Of a stretch of 64,000 nt of DNA, positions 43,034 through 51,252 are shown in pieces. The stretch's first letter is position 1. Each line of letters opens with the position of its first letter. A program made the position numbers and the translations under genes. Under the pieces are notes generated by a model. The model saw nothing but the letters and a program-made list of their open reading frames with translations. It was not told the origin of the DNA and ran no database searches. Source of the DNA: Bacteroidales bacterium UBA4360 (lineage in GTDB: Bacteria; Bacteroidota; Bacteroidia; Bacteroidales; UBA932); NCBI GenBank assembly GCA_002393945.1, contig DGSO01000028.1:253768-317767 (forward strand), given 5' to 3'.

Positions 43034-43509
43034 CGGAAGCTGCCTTCCATACCGTCTGGATACCCCTCCAGGAGCGTTTTTACCGCATCGCCTTCTACAT
43101 CCTTGAAGACAGTGCCGATGCCTCCGACGCCGTCCAGGACCTCTACCTGAAGCTCTGGAGTCTGCGGGACAGCCTGGACATCGTGAAGGATCCTGGCGCT
43201 TACGGGAACATGCTCATGCGGAATCTCTGCATCGACAGGATAAGGAGGCAGAAGCCATCGGCCCCGCTCACGGAGGTGACGCTGGAAAAGGCTCCTCCCG
43301 ACGAGGACCTGGAGCAGCGGGAAAGCCTGTCGATGGTCTTCAGGGCGATTGCCAAGCTCCCGCCGGGGCAGCAGAAACTCCTCAAACTGAGAGTCCTCAA
43401 GGGGCTGACATACGAAGAAATATCAAAGAAAACCGGCCTCTCAAGCCTCAACATAAGGGTTCAGGTATCCCAGGCCAGAAAAAAACTGAAAAATGAAAAG
43501 CTTAGATGA
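43030..43509 (+). CDS. ECF-type RNA polymerase sigma factor
   Basis: A 159-residue sigma-70 of the extracytoplasmic function group. Region 2 spans about residues 10-75 (ADASDAVQDLYLKLW is region 2.2 and its surroundings) and region 4 about 100-155 (LPPGQQKLLKLRVLKGLTYEEIS followed by a helix-turn-helix, cut here to GLTYEEISKKTGLS). It is coupled to a DUF4252 gene upstream and overlaps a probable anti-sigma gene by 17 bases. The set likely senses an envelope signal, which remains unknown. Confidence 0.9.
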   Translation: MTEAAFHTVWIPLQERFYRIAFYILEDSADASDAVQDLYLKLWSLRDSLDIVKDPGAYGNMLMRNLCIDRIRRQKPSAPLTEVTLEKAPPDEDLEQRESLSMVFRAIAKLPPGQQKLLKLRVLKGLTYEEISKKTGLSSLNIRVQVSQARKKLKNEKLR

Positions 43510-43846
43510 AATATCCCGCCTGAGTGCGGAAGACCTTGAAAGGATCGGGGCCGATGAGTCTATCCCCATCCCCGAAGACCTTCACGCCAGAGTGTACTCC
43601 ACGGTTTCCGGCCGGAGCCGCAGGATGAGGCTCGGAGGCATTGCCGCCGCTGCAGCGGCCGTAGTTCTTGCCGGCGGATTCTTCCTGAGCCGTGAACCCT
43701 CTCCCAAGGATACGTTTGACGATCCTCTTCTTGCATACGCCGCCGTTGAAAAAGCTCTTGCAATGGTGGAAGGAAAAGTCTCCAAGAGCATTGACAAAGT
43801 AGAACAGGCCTCAGTGCCGATTGAAAAAGTATATTACTGGAAATGA
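43493..43846 (+). CDS. Probable anti-sigma factor, single membrane helix
   Basis: A 117-residue protein. The N-terminal 45 residues are charged and cytoplasmic-like (LDEISRLSAEDLERIG), then one membrane helix (IAAAAAAVVLAGGFFLS, residues about 50-66), then a short extracytoplasmic tail. Size, topology and the overlap with the sigma gene fit a minimal anti-sigma factor. No zinc motif (HxxxCxxC) is present, so it is not a classical ZAS-type protein. Function is inferred from context. Confidence 0.72.
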   Translation: MKSLDEISRLSAEDLERIGADESIPIPEDLHARVYSTVSGRSRRMRLGGIAAAAAAVVLAGGFFLSREPSPKDTFDDPLLAYAAVEKALAMVEGKVSKSIDKVEQASVPIEKVYYWK

Positions 43847-44358
43847 AACGTTTGTATATTCTTCTTGTGCTCATTACCATGAGCGTCGCGGCCTTCGCCC
43901 AAGACGGCAAGACCCTCTACAACAAGTACTCAGACCTCGAAGGCGTAGAGGCCGTGTACATCTCTCCCGCCATGTTCCGCCTCATCGGCAAGCTTCCGGA
44001 AATGGAAGTCGGTGACAAGGACGTTGACGTCGCCGCTGCCATCAACTCCATGCGCGGCTTCTACCTGCTCCATGCAGAGAAGTCAAAAACTGCCGACGAC
44101 CTCTATGCCGATGTAAAAAAGCGCCTTGACCGCGAAGACTTCGAACTCCTGATGGAAGCCAAGGACAGCGGTGAAACCGTACGCTTCTACACCGCCGGAG
44201 ACGAAAAAATCGTTCGCACCTTCATAATGCTTGCACGCGAACCCGGAGAGACCACATTCATCTCCATTGACGGAGAAATGTCCCGTGAAGAGCTGGAGGC
44301 CATGATCGCCAAGGCCGCAGCAAAGGACAGCCCCGAAGACAGCCAGGAGTTATTCTAG
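43843..44358 (+). CDS. DUF4252 protein, second copy
   Basis: A 171-residue exported protein with a signal peptide (KRLYILLVLITMSVAAFAQ). It has the DUF4252 pattern (VYISPAMFRLIGKLP, INSMRGFYLLHAE, FELLMEAKDSGETVRFY). It starts inside the anti-sigma gene's last codons, completing a four-gene coupled operon in which two DUF4252 proteins flank the sigma and anti-sigma genes. Its stop TAG shares CTAG with the convergent dapF stop. Confidence 0.8.
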   Translation: MKRLYILLVLITMSVAAFAQDGKTLYNKYSDLEGVEAVYISPAMFRLIGKLPEMEVGDKDVDVAAAINSMRGFYLLHAEKSKTADDLYADVKKRLDREDFELLMEAKDSGETVRFYTAGDEKIVRTFIMLAREPGETTFISIDGEMSREELEAMIAKAAAKDSPEDSQELF

Positions 44359-45197
44359 ATTATTGATACACATTCTGCGGGACCGGTGAGAAAGACATCT
44401 TTCGCGCCGGTTCCGTTTTTCGTGAAGTCTACCCGCAGCCAGTCTCCCCTCCTGCACTGCAGGTTGGTGGGGGAACCATACACAATGGCACTTGCCGTGA
44501 GGCCAGTGCCGCAGGCCAGGGTTTCGCCTTCCACGCCCTTTTCGAATGTGCGCACATGGAGCCCGTCAGGGGCAATCTGGACGAAGTTCACATTGGTTCC
44601 TTCCGGTTGGAAAACGGGGTCCCAGCGCAGCCGTTTGCCTTCTTCTTCCACGTCTACGGCATTCACGTCGTCCACGAATTTCACGAAATGACGCGTTCCT
44701 GTATTGAGGAAATACCCATCCTTCACAGGAGTGATCCCTTCTACGTCTATCATTTTAAGGCGTACTGTCCAGAGAGATTTCTCGACTTCGCTCGAAATGA
44801 CAGAGGACAATATGGTTGCAACATGAAGGCCGTCTGGGGCGAGGAAGCGGTATTCAGAGCCGGTGGCGGGCTTGATGCCGAGCATGTCGGCAAAGGCCAC
44901 AATGCAGCGGCCGCCGTTGCCGCACATCATGCCGCCGGAGCCGTCGGGGTTGTAGAACTCCATGGAGAAGTCGAAGGAGATTCCTCGACTGCGCTCGGAA
45001 TGACAGAGGGGGGCGTCGGCAGGACAGAGGGGGCGGGTGTCCAGAATCATGAGGCCGTCGGTGTGGTGTGCGCGGCAGAGTTCGGTTATGCGGGAGGGGT
45101 TGCGGTACTCATGCATGTCGCGGCCGCGGCCGTCAAGGACCACAAAGTTGTTCCCGGCGCCGGTAAAAATATATAGCGTATTTTGGATATTACTCAT
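44355..45197 (-). CDS. dapF: Diaminopimelate epimerase with two repeat-derived insertions
   Basis: DapF converts LL- to meso-diaminopimelate, the peptidoglycan cross-link residue. Both catalytic cysteines are present: MMCGNGGRC and LACGTGLTAS. Substrate residues in FTGAGNNFVVLDGR and GTRHFVKFV fit the family, although the usual GNDF reads GNNF. Two stretches have no counterpart in ordinary DapF: CHSERSRGIS (repeat at 44978) and VISSEVEKS (repeat at 44775). They are encoded in different reading frames of the same repeat. The start is ATG at 45197; a TTG two codons upstream is less likely. Confidence 0.93.
   Translation of the reverse strand: MSNIQNTLYIFTGAGNNFVVLDGRGRDMHEYRNPSRITELCRAHHTDGLMILDTRPLCPADAPLCHSERSRGISFDFSMEFYNPDGSGGMMCGNGGRCIVAFADMLGIKPATGSEYRFLAPDGLHVATILSSVISSEVEKSLWTVRLKMIDVEGITPVKDGYFLNTGTRHFVKFVDDVNAVDVEEEGKRLRWDPVFQPEGTNVNFVQIAPDGLHVRTFEKGVEGETLACGTGLTASAIVYGSPTNLQCRRGDWLRVDFTKNGTGAKDVFLTGPAECVSII
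44775..44803 (-). repeat. Palindromic repeat inside dapF, copy 1
   Basis: On the minus strand CTGTCATTTCGAGCGAAGTC then GAGAAATCT; it encodes VISSEVEKS. Confidence 0.8.
44978..45006 (-). repeat. Palindromic repeat inside dapF, copy 2
   Basis: On the minus strand CTGTCATTCCGAGCGCAGTC then GAGGAATCT; translated in another frame, giving CHSERSRGIS. Several bases differ from copy 1. Confidence 0.75.
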
Positions 45198-45214
45198 TGT
45201 CAATCATTTACAGT

Positions 45215-45246
45215 AATCCCATGCGCATTTTTACACAGGGGATTTT
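45215..45246. repeat. Second copy of the nrdD-nrdG hairpin sequence
   Basis: TTTTACACAGGGGATTTT (45229-45246) is identical to 2122-2139, and the left half (AATCCCATGCG) is nearly so, with weaker pairing. It sits between the aminotransferase and dapF genes and may act as an attenuating terminator. Confidence 0.55.
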
Positions 45247-45251
45247 CACAA

Positions 45252-46391
45252 TCATCTAATTTCCAGGGACTTACGAATTACACTCGAAAGCAGTTGAATG
45301 CCGGGCTCCATCTTGGCTTCGTCCACGAAGGAGAAATTGAGGCGCATGGTGTTGCGATGGCTGCCGTCTGTGTAGAAGAAGGAGCCGGCAACGTAGGCGA
45401 CGCCGCATGAGAGTGCTTCGTCGTACATGGCAACGGTGTCTACGCCCTCAGGCAGGGTGAGCCAGAGGAACAGGCCGCCTTCAGGATATGTCCAGGACAC
45501 GCCTGCGGGCATGTACTTTTCCAGCAGGGAGACCATGAGGTCCCTGCGGCGGCGATATTCGGCGATGGTTTTCTCGAGATTTGCATCCAGCGCCCCGCTG
45601 CCCATGAATTCTGCGGCCATGTACTGGTCCAGCACAGGCGGGCACAGGTCCAGGCACTGCTTGCACACGTATATCTGCTCCAACAGTTCCTCCGGCCCTA
45701 TAATCCATCCCAGACGGAAACCGGGAGCGAATATCTTGGAGAAACTTCCAAGCTGCAGAGTGCGCTCCGGGGCAAGTTCGCGGATGGTTTTCACGGGCTC
45801 TCCGCTATAGCGCAGTTCCCTGTACGGGCTGTCTTCAACTATGAGGATATCCAGTTCACGCGCAATCCTTACCACCTCCTCACGCTCTTTAAGCGTCATT
45901 GTCTTGCCGGAAGGGTTGTTGAAGTCCGGGATGACGTAGATGAACTTGGCAGGAGAGCCCGTCTCAGAATGACGGATAGGCAGCACCTCTGCCCTGTACG
46001 CTTTGAAGCTCTGCAGGGCACCAAGGTAGACGGGATTATCGGCAAGGACTGCGTCGCCGGGGTCCAGGAATACGCGGGAGCACACGTCAATTCCCTGCTG
46101 GGAAGAGGTGGTTATCTGCACCTGGGAAACGGGAACTCCGTAGCGCCGGGCTATGACTTCCCGAAGTTCGGGAACGCCCTGTGTTGCACCGTACTGGAGC
46201 GGTTTGGTGCCGTATTTTTCCAGCACCTTGGCAGTCAGGGACGGTATCTGGTCTGTAGGGAATGTAACTGCCGCGGGATATCCTCCTGCAAAGGAGCATA
46301 TTGCAGAAAGGTCCACCTTCCTGAAGATTTCCCTCACGGGACTCCTCAGGAATGAGGGCACATCGGCAGAAAAAAACTTGCTGTAATCCAT
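45252..46391 (-). CDS. PLP-dependent aminotransferase (class I, LysN/MocR-like core)
   Basis: A 379-residue fold-type I aminotransferase. The PLP lysine is in LGSFSKIFAPGFRLGW, with YVIPDFNNPSG, EDSPYRELRYSG and the C-terminal MRLNFSFVD supporting the fold. It resembles 2-aminoadipate/branched aminotransferases of the LysN group. It lies just upstream of dapF in the same direction, which makes it a candidate for the N-succinyl-diaminopimelate aminotransferase step otherwise missing here; this is inference. Promoter TATCTTTG lies at 46427-46420 on the minus strand. Confidence 0.85.
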   Translation of the reverse strand: MDYSKFFSADVPSFLRSPVREIFRKVDLSAICSFAGGYPAAVTFPTDQIPSLTAKVLEKYGTKPLQYGATQGVPELREVIARRYGVPVSQVQITTSSQQGIDVCSRVFLDPGDAVLADNPVYLGALQSFKAYRAEVLPIRHSETGSPAKFIYVIPDFNNPSGKTMTLKEREEVVRIARELDILIVEDSPYRELRYSGEPVKTIRELAPERTLQLGSFSKIFAPGFRLGWIIGPEELLEQIYVCKQCLDLCPPVLDQYMAAEFMGSGALDANLEKTIAEYRRRRDLMVSLLEKYMPAGVSWTYPEGGLFLWLTLPEGVDTVAMYDEALSCGVAYVAGSFFYTDGSHRNTMRLNFSFVDEAKMEPGIQLLSSVIRKSLEIR

Positions 46392-46419
46392 TGGCTGGCG
46401 TTGCTGTAAAATACAGAAA

Positions 46420-46496
46420 CAAAGATAGTAATATTTTTGCTAATCACCGGTTGTTTGATTATCTTTGCAAAAGTGACGTTATAATGTTACTTTTGC
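46420..46496. promoter_or_regulatory. Divergent promoters and toxin-antitoxin operator
   Basis: Plus strand: TTTG (46436-46439), 20 bases, TATCTTTG (46460-46467), a full -33/-7 match. An inverted repeat GCAAAAGTGAC (46467-46477) and GTTACTTTTGC (46486-46496), one mismatch, covers the start site up to the ATG at 46500. It is the probable binding site of the Xre antitoxin. Minus strand TATCTTTG (46427-46420) serves the aminotransferase. Confidence 0.7.
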
Positions 46497-46499
46497 GAT

Positions 46500-47180
46500 A
46501 TGGAGGATATTTTATTTCATGGCTCAGACAAGATTGTTGACAATCCAGTCAAGTCAGGGGGAAAGGTCCATAATGACTTTGGGCAGGGCTTTTACTGTAC
46601 ACCGGACATTCAACTTGCCAGGGAGTGGTCTTGTACAGAAGCGCCATCGGCCTTTGTGAACCATTACAGCTTTGAGCCAAGTTACAGTTTAAAGGTGTGC
46701 AATCTTTCCGGGAAAGATTTCAACATACTCAACTGGCTGGCGGTCCTGATGGCGAACAGGGTTTTCGAAACCAGCCAGAGTACCTCTGCTGTAATCAAAA
46801 GATATATAATTGAAGAATTCCTTCCGGATCTGACCGGCTTCGATATCATCAGGGGCTACCGTGCCGACGATTCATATTTCCAGTACACAAGCCTGTTTCT
46901 GAACGGCACCATAAGCCTTGAGCAGTTAAATGAAGCCATGCACATTGGAAACCTTGGTGAACAAGTGTTCATTCAGAGCGAAAAGGCTTTTGAAGCGCTG
47001 GTATTCACTTCTGCAGAGGTGGTAGACAGATCTGTTTATCTTCCACAGAGACTGGTTCGGGAAAGAAAGGCAAGAGAGGCATTCCAAAGAATAAAGCATG
47101 GCCCTTCGGTATTGGACGGCATCTTTGCCATCGATGTTTACAGAAATAAAATGAAAAACGATGACCTGCGCATACGATAA
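46500..47180 (+). CDS. DUF3990 protein, probable toxin
   Basis: A 226-residue protein. LFHGSDKIVD at the N-terminus and HNDFGQGFYCTPDIQLAREW shortly after (cut: DFGQGFYCT, QLAREW) match DUF3990, a family related to ADP-ribosyltransferases (the HG...FY layout is reminiscent of the NAD-binding site). The gene is AT-richer than its neighbours and overlaps a helix-turn-helix gene, as in toxin-antitoxin pairs. Target and activity are unknown. It stands between dap genes, so it is probably a later insertion. Confidence 0.78.
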   Translation: MEDILFHGSDKIVDNPVKSGGKVHNDFGQGFYCTPDIQLAREWSCTEAPSAFVNHYSFEPSYSLKVCNLSGKDFNILNWLAVLMANRVFETSQSTSAVIKRYIIEEFLPDLTGFDIIRGYRADDSYFQYTSLFLNGTISLEQLNEAMHIGNLGEQVFIQSEKAFEALVFTSAEVVDRSVYLPQRLVRERKAREAFQRIKHGPSVLDGIFAIDVYRNKMKNDDLRIR

Positions 47181-47793
47181 GGACATGATGCTGTCGGCAA
47201 GGCAGAATATGGCAGTGATGATTGACTACGCCGTTACCTGGTGCAGATTGCCGCTTCGTGATTTTTATAGCCGCTGGCTGGGAAGCCGCATTCCCGAAAT
47301 GTTTGCAGCCGGCCACCCTAAATTCACCCTTGGAATGAGTGGTATAGAACTCGCTGCAAGGGTCGTGGAAAACTCCGGAGGCTCACTCCCGCTGGATGAC
47401 ACCTACACCTTCCCGCAGGAAGATTCTTCCTATTTCTGGACGGGTTGGGCTCTTTGCCAGTATCAGTGGTATAAAAACGTCAGTTTTGCCTCCATTGACA
47501 AATACGGCTTGTCCATAGAGAGAATCCATTCGCTTTTCAATCCTCTTCACGAGGCCGACATCACCAAAGTCTTCGACGTCTTTGACTCCTGGTACCGTCC
47601 CCGGCCCAAATCACTCAAGGAGCAGAGAAAGCTGAACGGACTCACCCAGCAGGAACTGGCAGAGCTTTCCGACGTTTCTCTGAGAATGATTCGCGCTTAT
47701 GAGCAGGGCCGCCAGGATATCGGCAAGGCCGAAGCCTCCTCGCTCCTGCGTCTTGCTCATGTACTCCACTGTGCTCCGGAAGAATTGGTGTAA
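47161..47793 (+). CDS. Xre-family antitoxin/regulator
   Basis: A 210-residue protein. The C-terminal 65 residues are a helix-turn-helix of Xre type (LKEQRKLNGLTQQELAELSD, then SLRMIRAYEQGRQDI). The N-terminal 140 residues are an unassigned domain that probably binds and neutralises the DUF3990 protein. It starts 20 bases inside the toxin gene; an alternative ATG at 47185 would place it four bases downstream. The operator at 46467-46496 suggests autoregulation. Confidence 0.8.
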   Translation: MTCAYDKDMMLSARQNMAVMIDYAVTWCRLPLRDFYSRWLGSRIPEMFAAGHPKFTLGMSGIELAARVVENSGGSLPLDDTYTFPQEDSSYFWTGWALCQYQWYKNVSFASIDKYGLSIERIHSLFNPLHEADITKVFDVFDSWYRPRPKSLKEQRKLNGLTQQELAELSDVSLRMIRAYEQGRQDIGKAEASSLLRLAHVLHCAPEELV

Positions 47794-47808
47794 TTTGCAA
47801 CTTTTACC

Positions 47809-47816
47809 TATCTTTG
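47809..47816 (+). promoter_or_regulatory. -7 box of asd
   Basis: TATCTTTG, 20 bases before the asd ATG, immediately after the antitoxin gene. Confidence 0.6.
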
Positions 47817-47836
47817 TCCTCACAAATGACAAAGAT

Positions 47837-48853
47837 ATGTTAGTAGCAGTTGTAGGAGCCACAGGGCTCGTCGGTTCGAAAATGCTCACAGTGCTGGAAG
47901 AGAGGAATTTCCCCGTTACAGAACTCCTCCCGGTTGCATCGGAACGCTCATGGGGCAAGAAGGTTCAGTTCAAAGGCCGGGAATGGACGGTAATCAGTGC
48001 CGATGAAGCCATCTCCCGCAAGCCGGCCCTGGCCATTTTCAGCGCCGGAGGCAGCGTATCGGCAGAACTTGCGCCGCGTTTTGCGGCCGTGGGCGCCTAC
48101 GTCGTAGACAACTCCTCCTACTGGCGCATGGACCCGGAGATTCCCCTCGTAGTCCCGGAAATCAATGCCGATGCCCTCACCCCGGATAAGCACATCATCG
48201 CCAACCCCAACTGCTCCACCATCCAGATGGTTCTTCCGCTGGCACCGCTGCACCGCAAATACGGCATAAAGCGCATCGTCGTCTCCACCTACCAGAGCGT
48301 CACCGGCGCCGGCCAGAAAGGCAAAGACCAGCTCCTGTCGGAACGCTCGTCGGCCTATGACATCCGCCGCGGCTCCGGCTCCGGCACCAAGTTCCCCCAC
48401 AGGATAGACCTCAACGTCATCCCCCACATCGACTCCTTCCTCCCCGACGGCAACACCAAGGAAGAGGCCAAGATGATAAACGAAACCCGTAAAATCCTTG
48501 CCGATTCCACCATCGCAGTCTCTGCCACCACGGTGCGCGTCCCCGTCATGGGCGGCCACTCTGAAAGCGTAAACGTCGAATTCAGACAGCCTTACGACCT
48601 TGAAGAAGCCCACACCACCATGGCCTCGATGCCCGGTGTCACCGTCCTCGACGACCCCGCAAACAACCTCTATCCCATGCCCCTCGACGCCTGGGAAAAG
48701 GACGATGTCTTCGTCGGCCGCATCCGCCGCGACAGCTCCATAGAAAACGGCCTGAACCTCTGGTGCGTTTCTGACAACATCCGCAAGGGAGCAGCCACAA
48801 ACGCCGTCCAGATAGCTCAGGCGCTTCTCGAGAAAGGCTTTATTAAAGCTTAG
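47837..48853 (+). CDS. asd: Aspartate-semialdehyde dehydrogenase
   Basis: Asd reduces aspartyl phosphate to aspartate semialdehyde, the branch point to diaminopimelate, threonine and methionine. The 338-residue protein has the NADP motif VVGATGLVGSKML at the N-terminus and the catalytic Cys in NPNCSTIQM (about residue 126), with KFPHRIDLNVIPHID further on. The start is ATG at 47837 because family similarity begins there; the open frame itself extends back into the antitoxin gene. It overlaps the convergent GH31 gene by four bases. Confidence 0.95.
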   Translation: MLVAVVGATGLVGSKMLTVLEERNFPVTELLPVASERSWGKKVQFKGREWTVISADEAISRKPALAIFSAGGSVSAELAPRFAAVGAYVVDNSSYWRMDPEIPLVVPEINADALTPDKHIIANPNCSTIQMVLPLAPLHRKYGIKRIVVSTYQSVTGAGQKGKDQLLSERSSAYDIRRGSGSGTKFPHRIDLNVIPHIDSFLPDGNTKEEAKMINETRKILADSTIAVSATTVRVPVMGGHSESVNVEFRQPYDLEEAHTTMASMPGVTVLDDPANNLYPMPLDAWEKDDVFVGRIRRDSSIENGLNLWCVSDNIRKGAATNAVQIAQALLEKGFIKA

Positions 48854-51234
48854 AATTTCACTGTAACGGTACAGGCTTCATCGGCAGGACCTTCGGGAAT
48901 GTCGATGTAGGCTTGCTTTGTGTCGCTGTCGTAGCTGCACTGGAGGGGCTGTCCCGCCATGGTGGCTTTGGGGCAGCGGCTCAGGCCGGGCAGGACCAGG
49001 CCAAGCTTGCGGGTGCCGCTCATGCCCTTGTATGAGCCCTGGCGTGCGCCCACTTCCACTGTGAGACCGCTTCCGGTGGCCTTTTTGCTGATGACCGTAG
49101 TTGCAAACTGGCTGGGATAGGCCTGGCTTACGCCGTCGTCCTCATAGTGGCGGATGCTGTTCTTGCCGGCGCCCGGAGCGATGAGTATCCGGAGCTCGTC
49201 CGACGGCTCCTGCAGGTTCTGGATGCCCTTTCCGGCAAGCGGAATTATGGCCCCGGCCTTCACGAACCAGGCATTCTGGTCGATAGTGTACCTTAGCTTG
49301 TACACGCCCGGTTTCATCATCTTGTGGTGGGCCATGTCGTACCATGAGTTGCCGGCGGGGAGCCATACGTCGCGGCCGGCGGTGCCGTCCGCCCCTACAG
49401 GCTCACAGATGGTTGCAGCCAGGATATTGTCTCCAAAGAAGTACTCCTGTTGCCATGAGTATGCCTTCTCCTCTTCCGGGTACTCGTAGTAGAGAGGGCG
49501 GCAAAGGGAGACGCCGGTCTCGTATGCCTCGCGGGCCATGTCGTAGATATATGGAGTAAGGGCGTAACGCAGCTCCAGGGCTTCCTTCATGTACTCATAG
49601 TGGTCCGGGAACACCCAGAAGCGGCGCTCCAGCGCGGCAGATGCGGTGCTGTGAGTCTTGAAAATGGGGGAGAACACGCCGTACTGCAGCCAGCGGGTAT
49701 AGAGTTCCGGATCTGTGGGGTTGTTGCCGCGCTGCATGTGGCCGCCAAGGTCATGGCCCCAGTAGCCGTAGAGCACGTTGGAAGAGGTGGCCGTAAATTC
49801 CGGCAGATATCCAAGGACTTCCCATTTGATGTTGGTGTCGCCGGAGAAGCCAAGCTGGTAGCGGTGGCTTCCCAGGCCGCCCCAGCGGTGATAAATCATG
49901 GGGCGTTCGGCATCCTCTGGCTTGAGGTCCCTGTCCCTTCGCACCTTGTCGTTGAAGAAGGTATGGTTGAGCCAGAAGGTGTTGCTGAGGCCGGGGATGT
50001 ATCTGCTTTCCCTGTACTGCTGCCAGTCAAGCCACCAGAAGTCCACGCCCTGTGCCTCCAGCGGATGGATTACGGAGTTGAAGTAGGCATCGGCCCATTC
50101 TTTCTGGTCCATGCGGAAGGGCACCGGGGCATGGTAACCCTTGCGTGCAATGCGGCCGTTGGCCATTTTCTCTCCGCCGCTGTAGATGTAGTCCTTGGGG
50201 CCGTCGTACTCATCGGTGCGGGAGAGGTAGTCCTTCACGAAGGCGGGATACACCTTCTCACGTGTGACGATGCCAGACGCCGGATGAAGGTTCAGGGCGG
50301 TCTTCATGTGCATGGAGTGGATGTCGGCAAGGAGGCCTTCGGGGTCTGAGAAGAGGTCGCTGTTCCAGGTGTAACCGGTCCAGCCCACGCTCTCGCCGAA
50401 CTCGTCGCGGCCGTTATACCTTTTGCCGGTATTTCTCCAGGTCTCGTGCCAGTCCATGTCGATTACCATCACGTCGATGGGAATCTGCCTCGAGCGGAAC
50501 TCTTCCGCAAGGGCCACGAACTCATCGTCCGTGTATGCCCAGTAGCGGCTCCACCAGTATCCGAAGACGAATTTCGGGGGCATGGGGATGCTGCCGGCAA
50601 TCTTTGCATAATCGGCAAGGGCGGCTTTGTAGTCATGCCCGTAGGCGAAGATATACAGGTCCTGACCGTCCTGGACGGGCCTTTCGGCCACCCATTCGCC
50701 CCAGTCGGAGCTGTCCTTCACGAAGATATGGCGCTTGCTCTCGTCAATCACCGCCCAGCCGTCGCGGGAGAGGATACCCTGCTCCATGGGGTCTGAAAAG
50801 TTGATCTTCTCCGGGCCCTCGCAGCCGTCCAGCGTGCGCGCAGTTCCCATGAGGTTTGCCGATGCATCGGCCCCCGGCTTCCACGTCACCTTCTTCCCGC
50901 CCAGCTTGAAAGAGACGCTGAGGTTGTCATCGGAGAACTTTCCATCCCCGCCGTAGGTGAGCGTAAGGGCCGATGTCTTGATAGTCACGGCTGCTCCATT
51001 GCGCTTTACGGAGAATTTGGGGACGGGAAGGTTCCTGTTTATGACGGCCAGCGTGGCGTGGTCTTCAAACTGCGCCTCAGGAGCCCATTCCATGCGGATG
51101 AGGCGGTGTGTGAGTACTGTGAAGCGGGCGTTCCCCGCCACCACCTGTGCACCTGGTGCGGCAACGGGATTGTTCTCATGGGCAAACAGGGGTGTGCCGA
51201 TGAGAATCAGGGAGATTAACAGAGCGTGTTTCAT
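48850..51234 (-). CDS. Glycoside hydrolase family 31 (alpha-glucosidase type), secreted
   Basis: A 794-residue enzyme with a signal peptide (KHALLISLILIGTPLFA). After an N-terminal beta-sandwich comes the TIM barrel with the catalytic nucleophile in DVMVIDMDWHE (about residue 258) and the acid/base Asp in FSGDTNIKWE (about 465). GYWWSRYWAY is a typical GH31 stretch. Domains after the barrel are beta-rich. Alpha-glucosidase or alpha-xylosidase activity are the main options. No polysaccharide-utilisation genes lie nearby. It converges on asd. Confidence 0.92.
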   Translation of the reverse strand: MKHALLISLILIGTPLFAHENNPVAAPGAQVVAGNARFTVLTHRLIRMEWAPEAQFEDHATLAVINRNLPVPKFSVKRNGAAVTIKTSALTLTYGGDGKFSDDNLSVSFKLGGKKVTWKPGADASANLMGTARTLDGCEGPEKINFSDPMEQGILSRDGWAVIDESKRHIFVKDSSDWGEWVAERPVQDGQDLYIFAYGHDYKAALADYAKIAGSIPMPPKFVFGYWWSRYWAYTDDEFVALAEEFRSRQIPIDVMVIDMDWHETWRNTGKRYNGRDEFGESVGWTGYTWNSDLFSDPEGLLADIHSMHMKTALNLHPASGIVTREKVYPAFVKDYLSRTDEYDGPKDYIYSGGEKMANGRIARKGYHAPVPFRMDQKEWADAYFNSVIHPLEAQGVDFWWLDWQQYRESRYIPGLSNTFWLNHTFFNDKVRRDRDLKPEDAERPMIYHRWGGLGSHRYQLGFSGDTNIKWEVLGYLPEFTATSSNVLYGYWGHDLGGHMQRGNNPTDPELYTRWLQYGVFSPIFKTHSTASAALERRFWVFPDHYEYMKEALELRYALTPYIYDMAREAYETGVSLCRPLYYEYPEEEKAYSWQQEYFFGDNILAATICEPVGADGTAGRDVWLPAGNSWYDMAHHKMMKPGVYKLRYTIDQNAWFVKAGAIIPLAGKGIQNLQEPSDELRILIAPGAGKNSIRHYEDDGVSQAYPSQFATTVISKKATGSGLTVEVGARQGSYKGMSGTRKLGLVLPGLSRCPKATMAGQPLQCSYDSDTKQAYIDIPEGPADEACTVTVKF

Positions 51235-51252
51235 ACATTATGTGTCTTCAGA

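Noticed and set aside
45115..45180. GC-rich CGCGGCCGCGGCC stretch in dapF as a regulatory site
   Set aside because: It encodes the conserved LDGRGRDM region of DapF and needs no other explanation.
44355..45203. Two repeat-derived segments in dapF as signs of a pseudogene
   Set aside because: The frame is intact from start to stop and both catalytic cysteines are present, so the gene is kept as coding.
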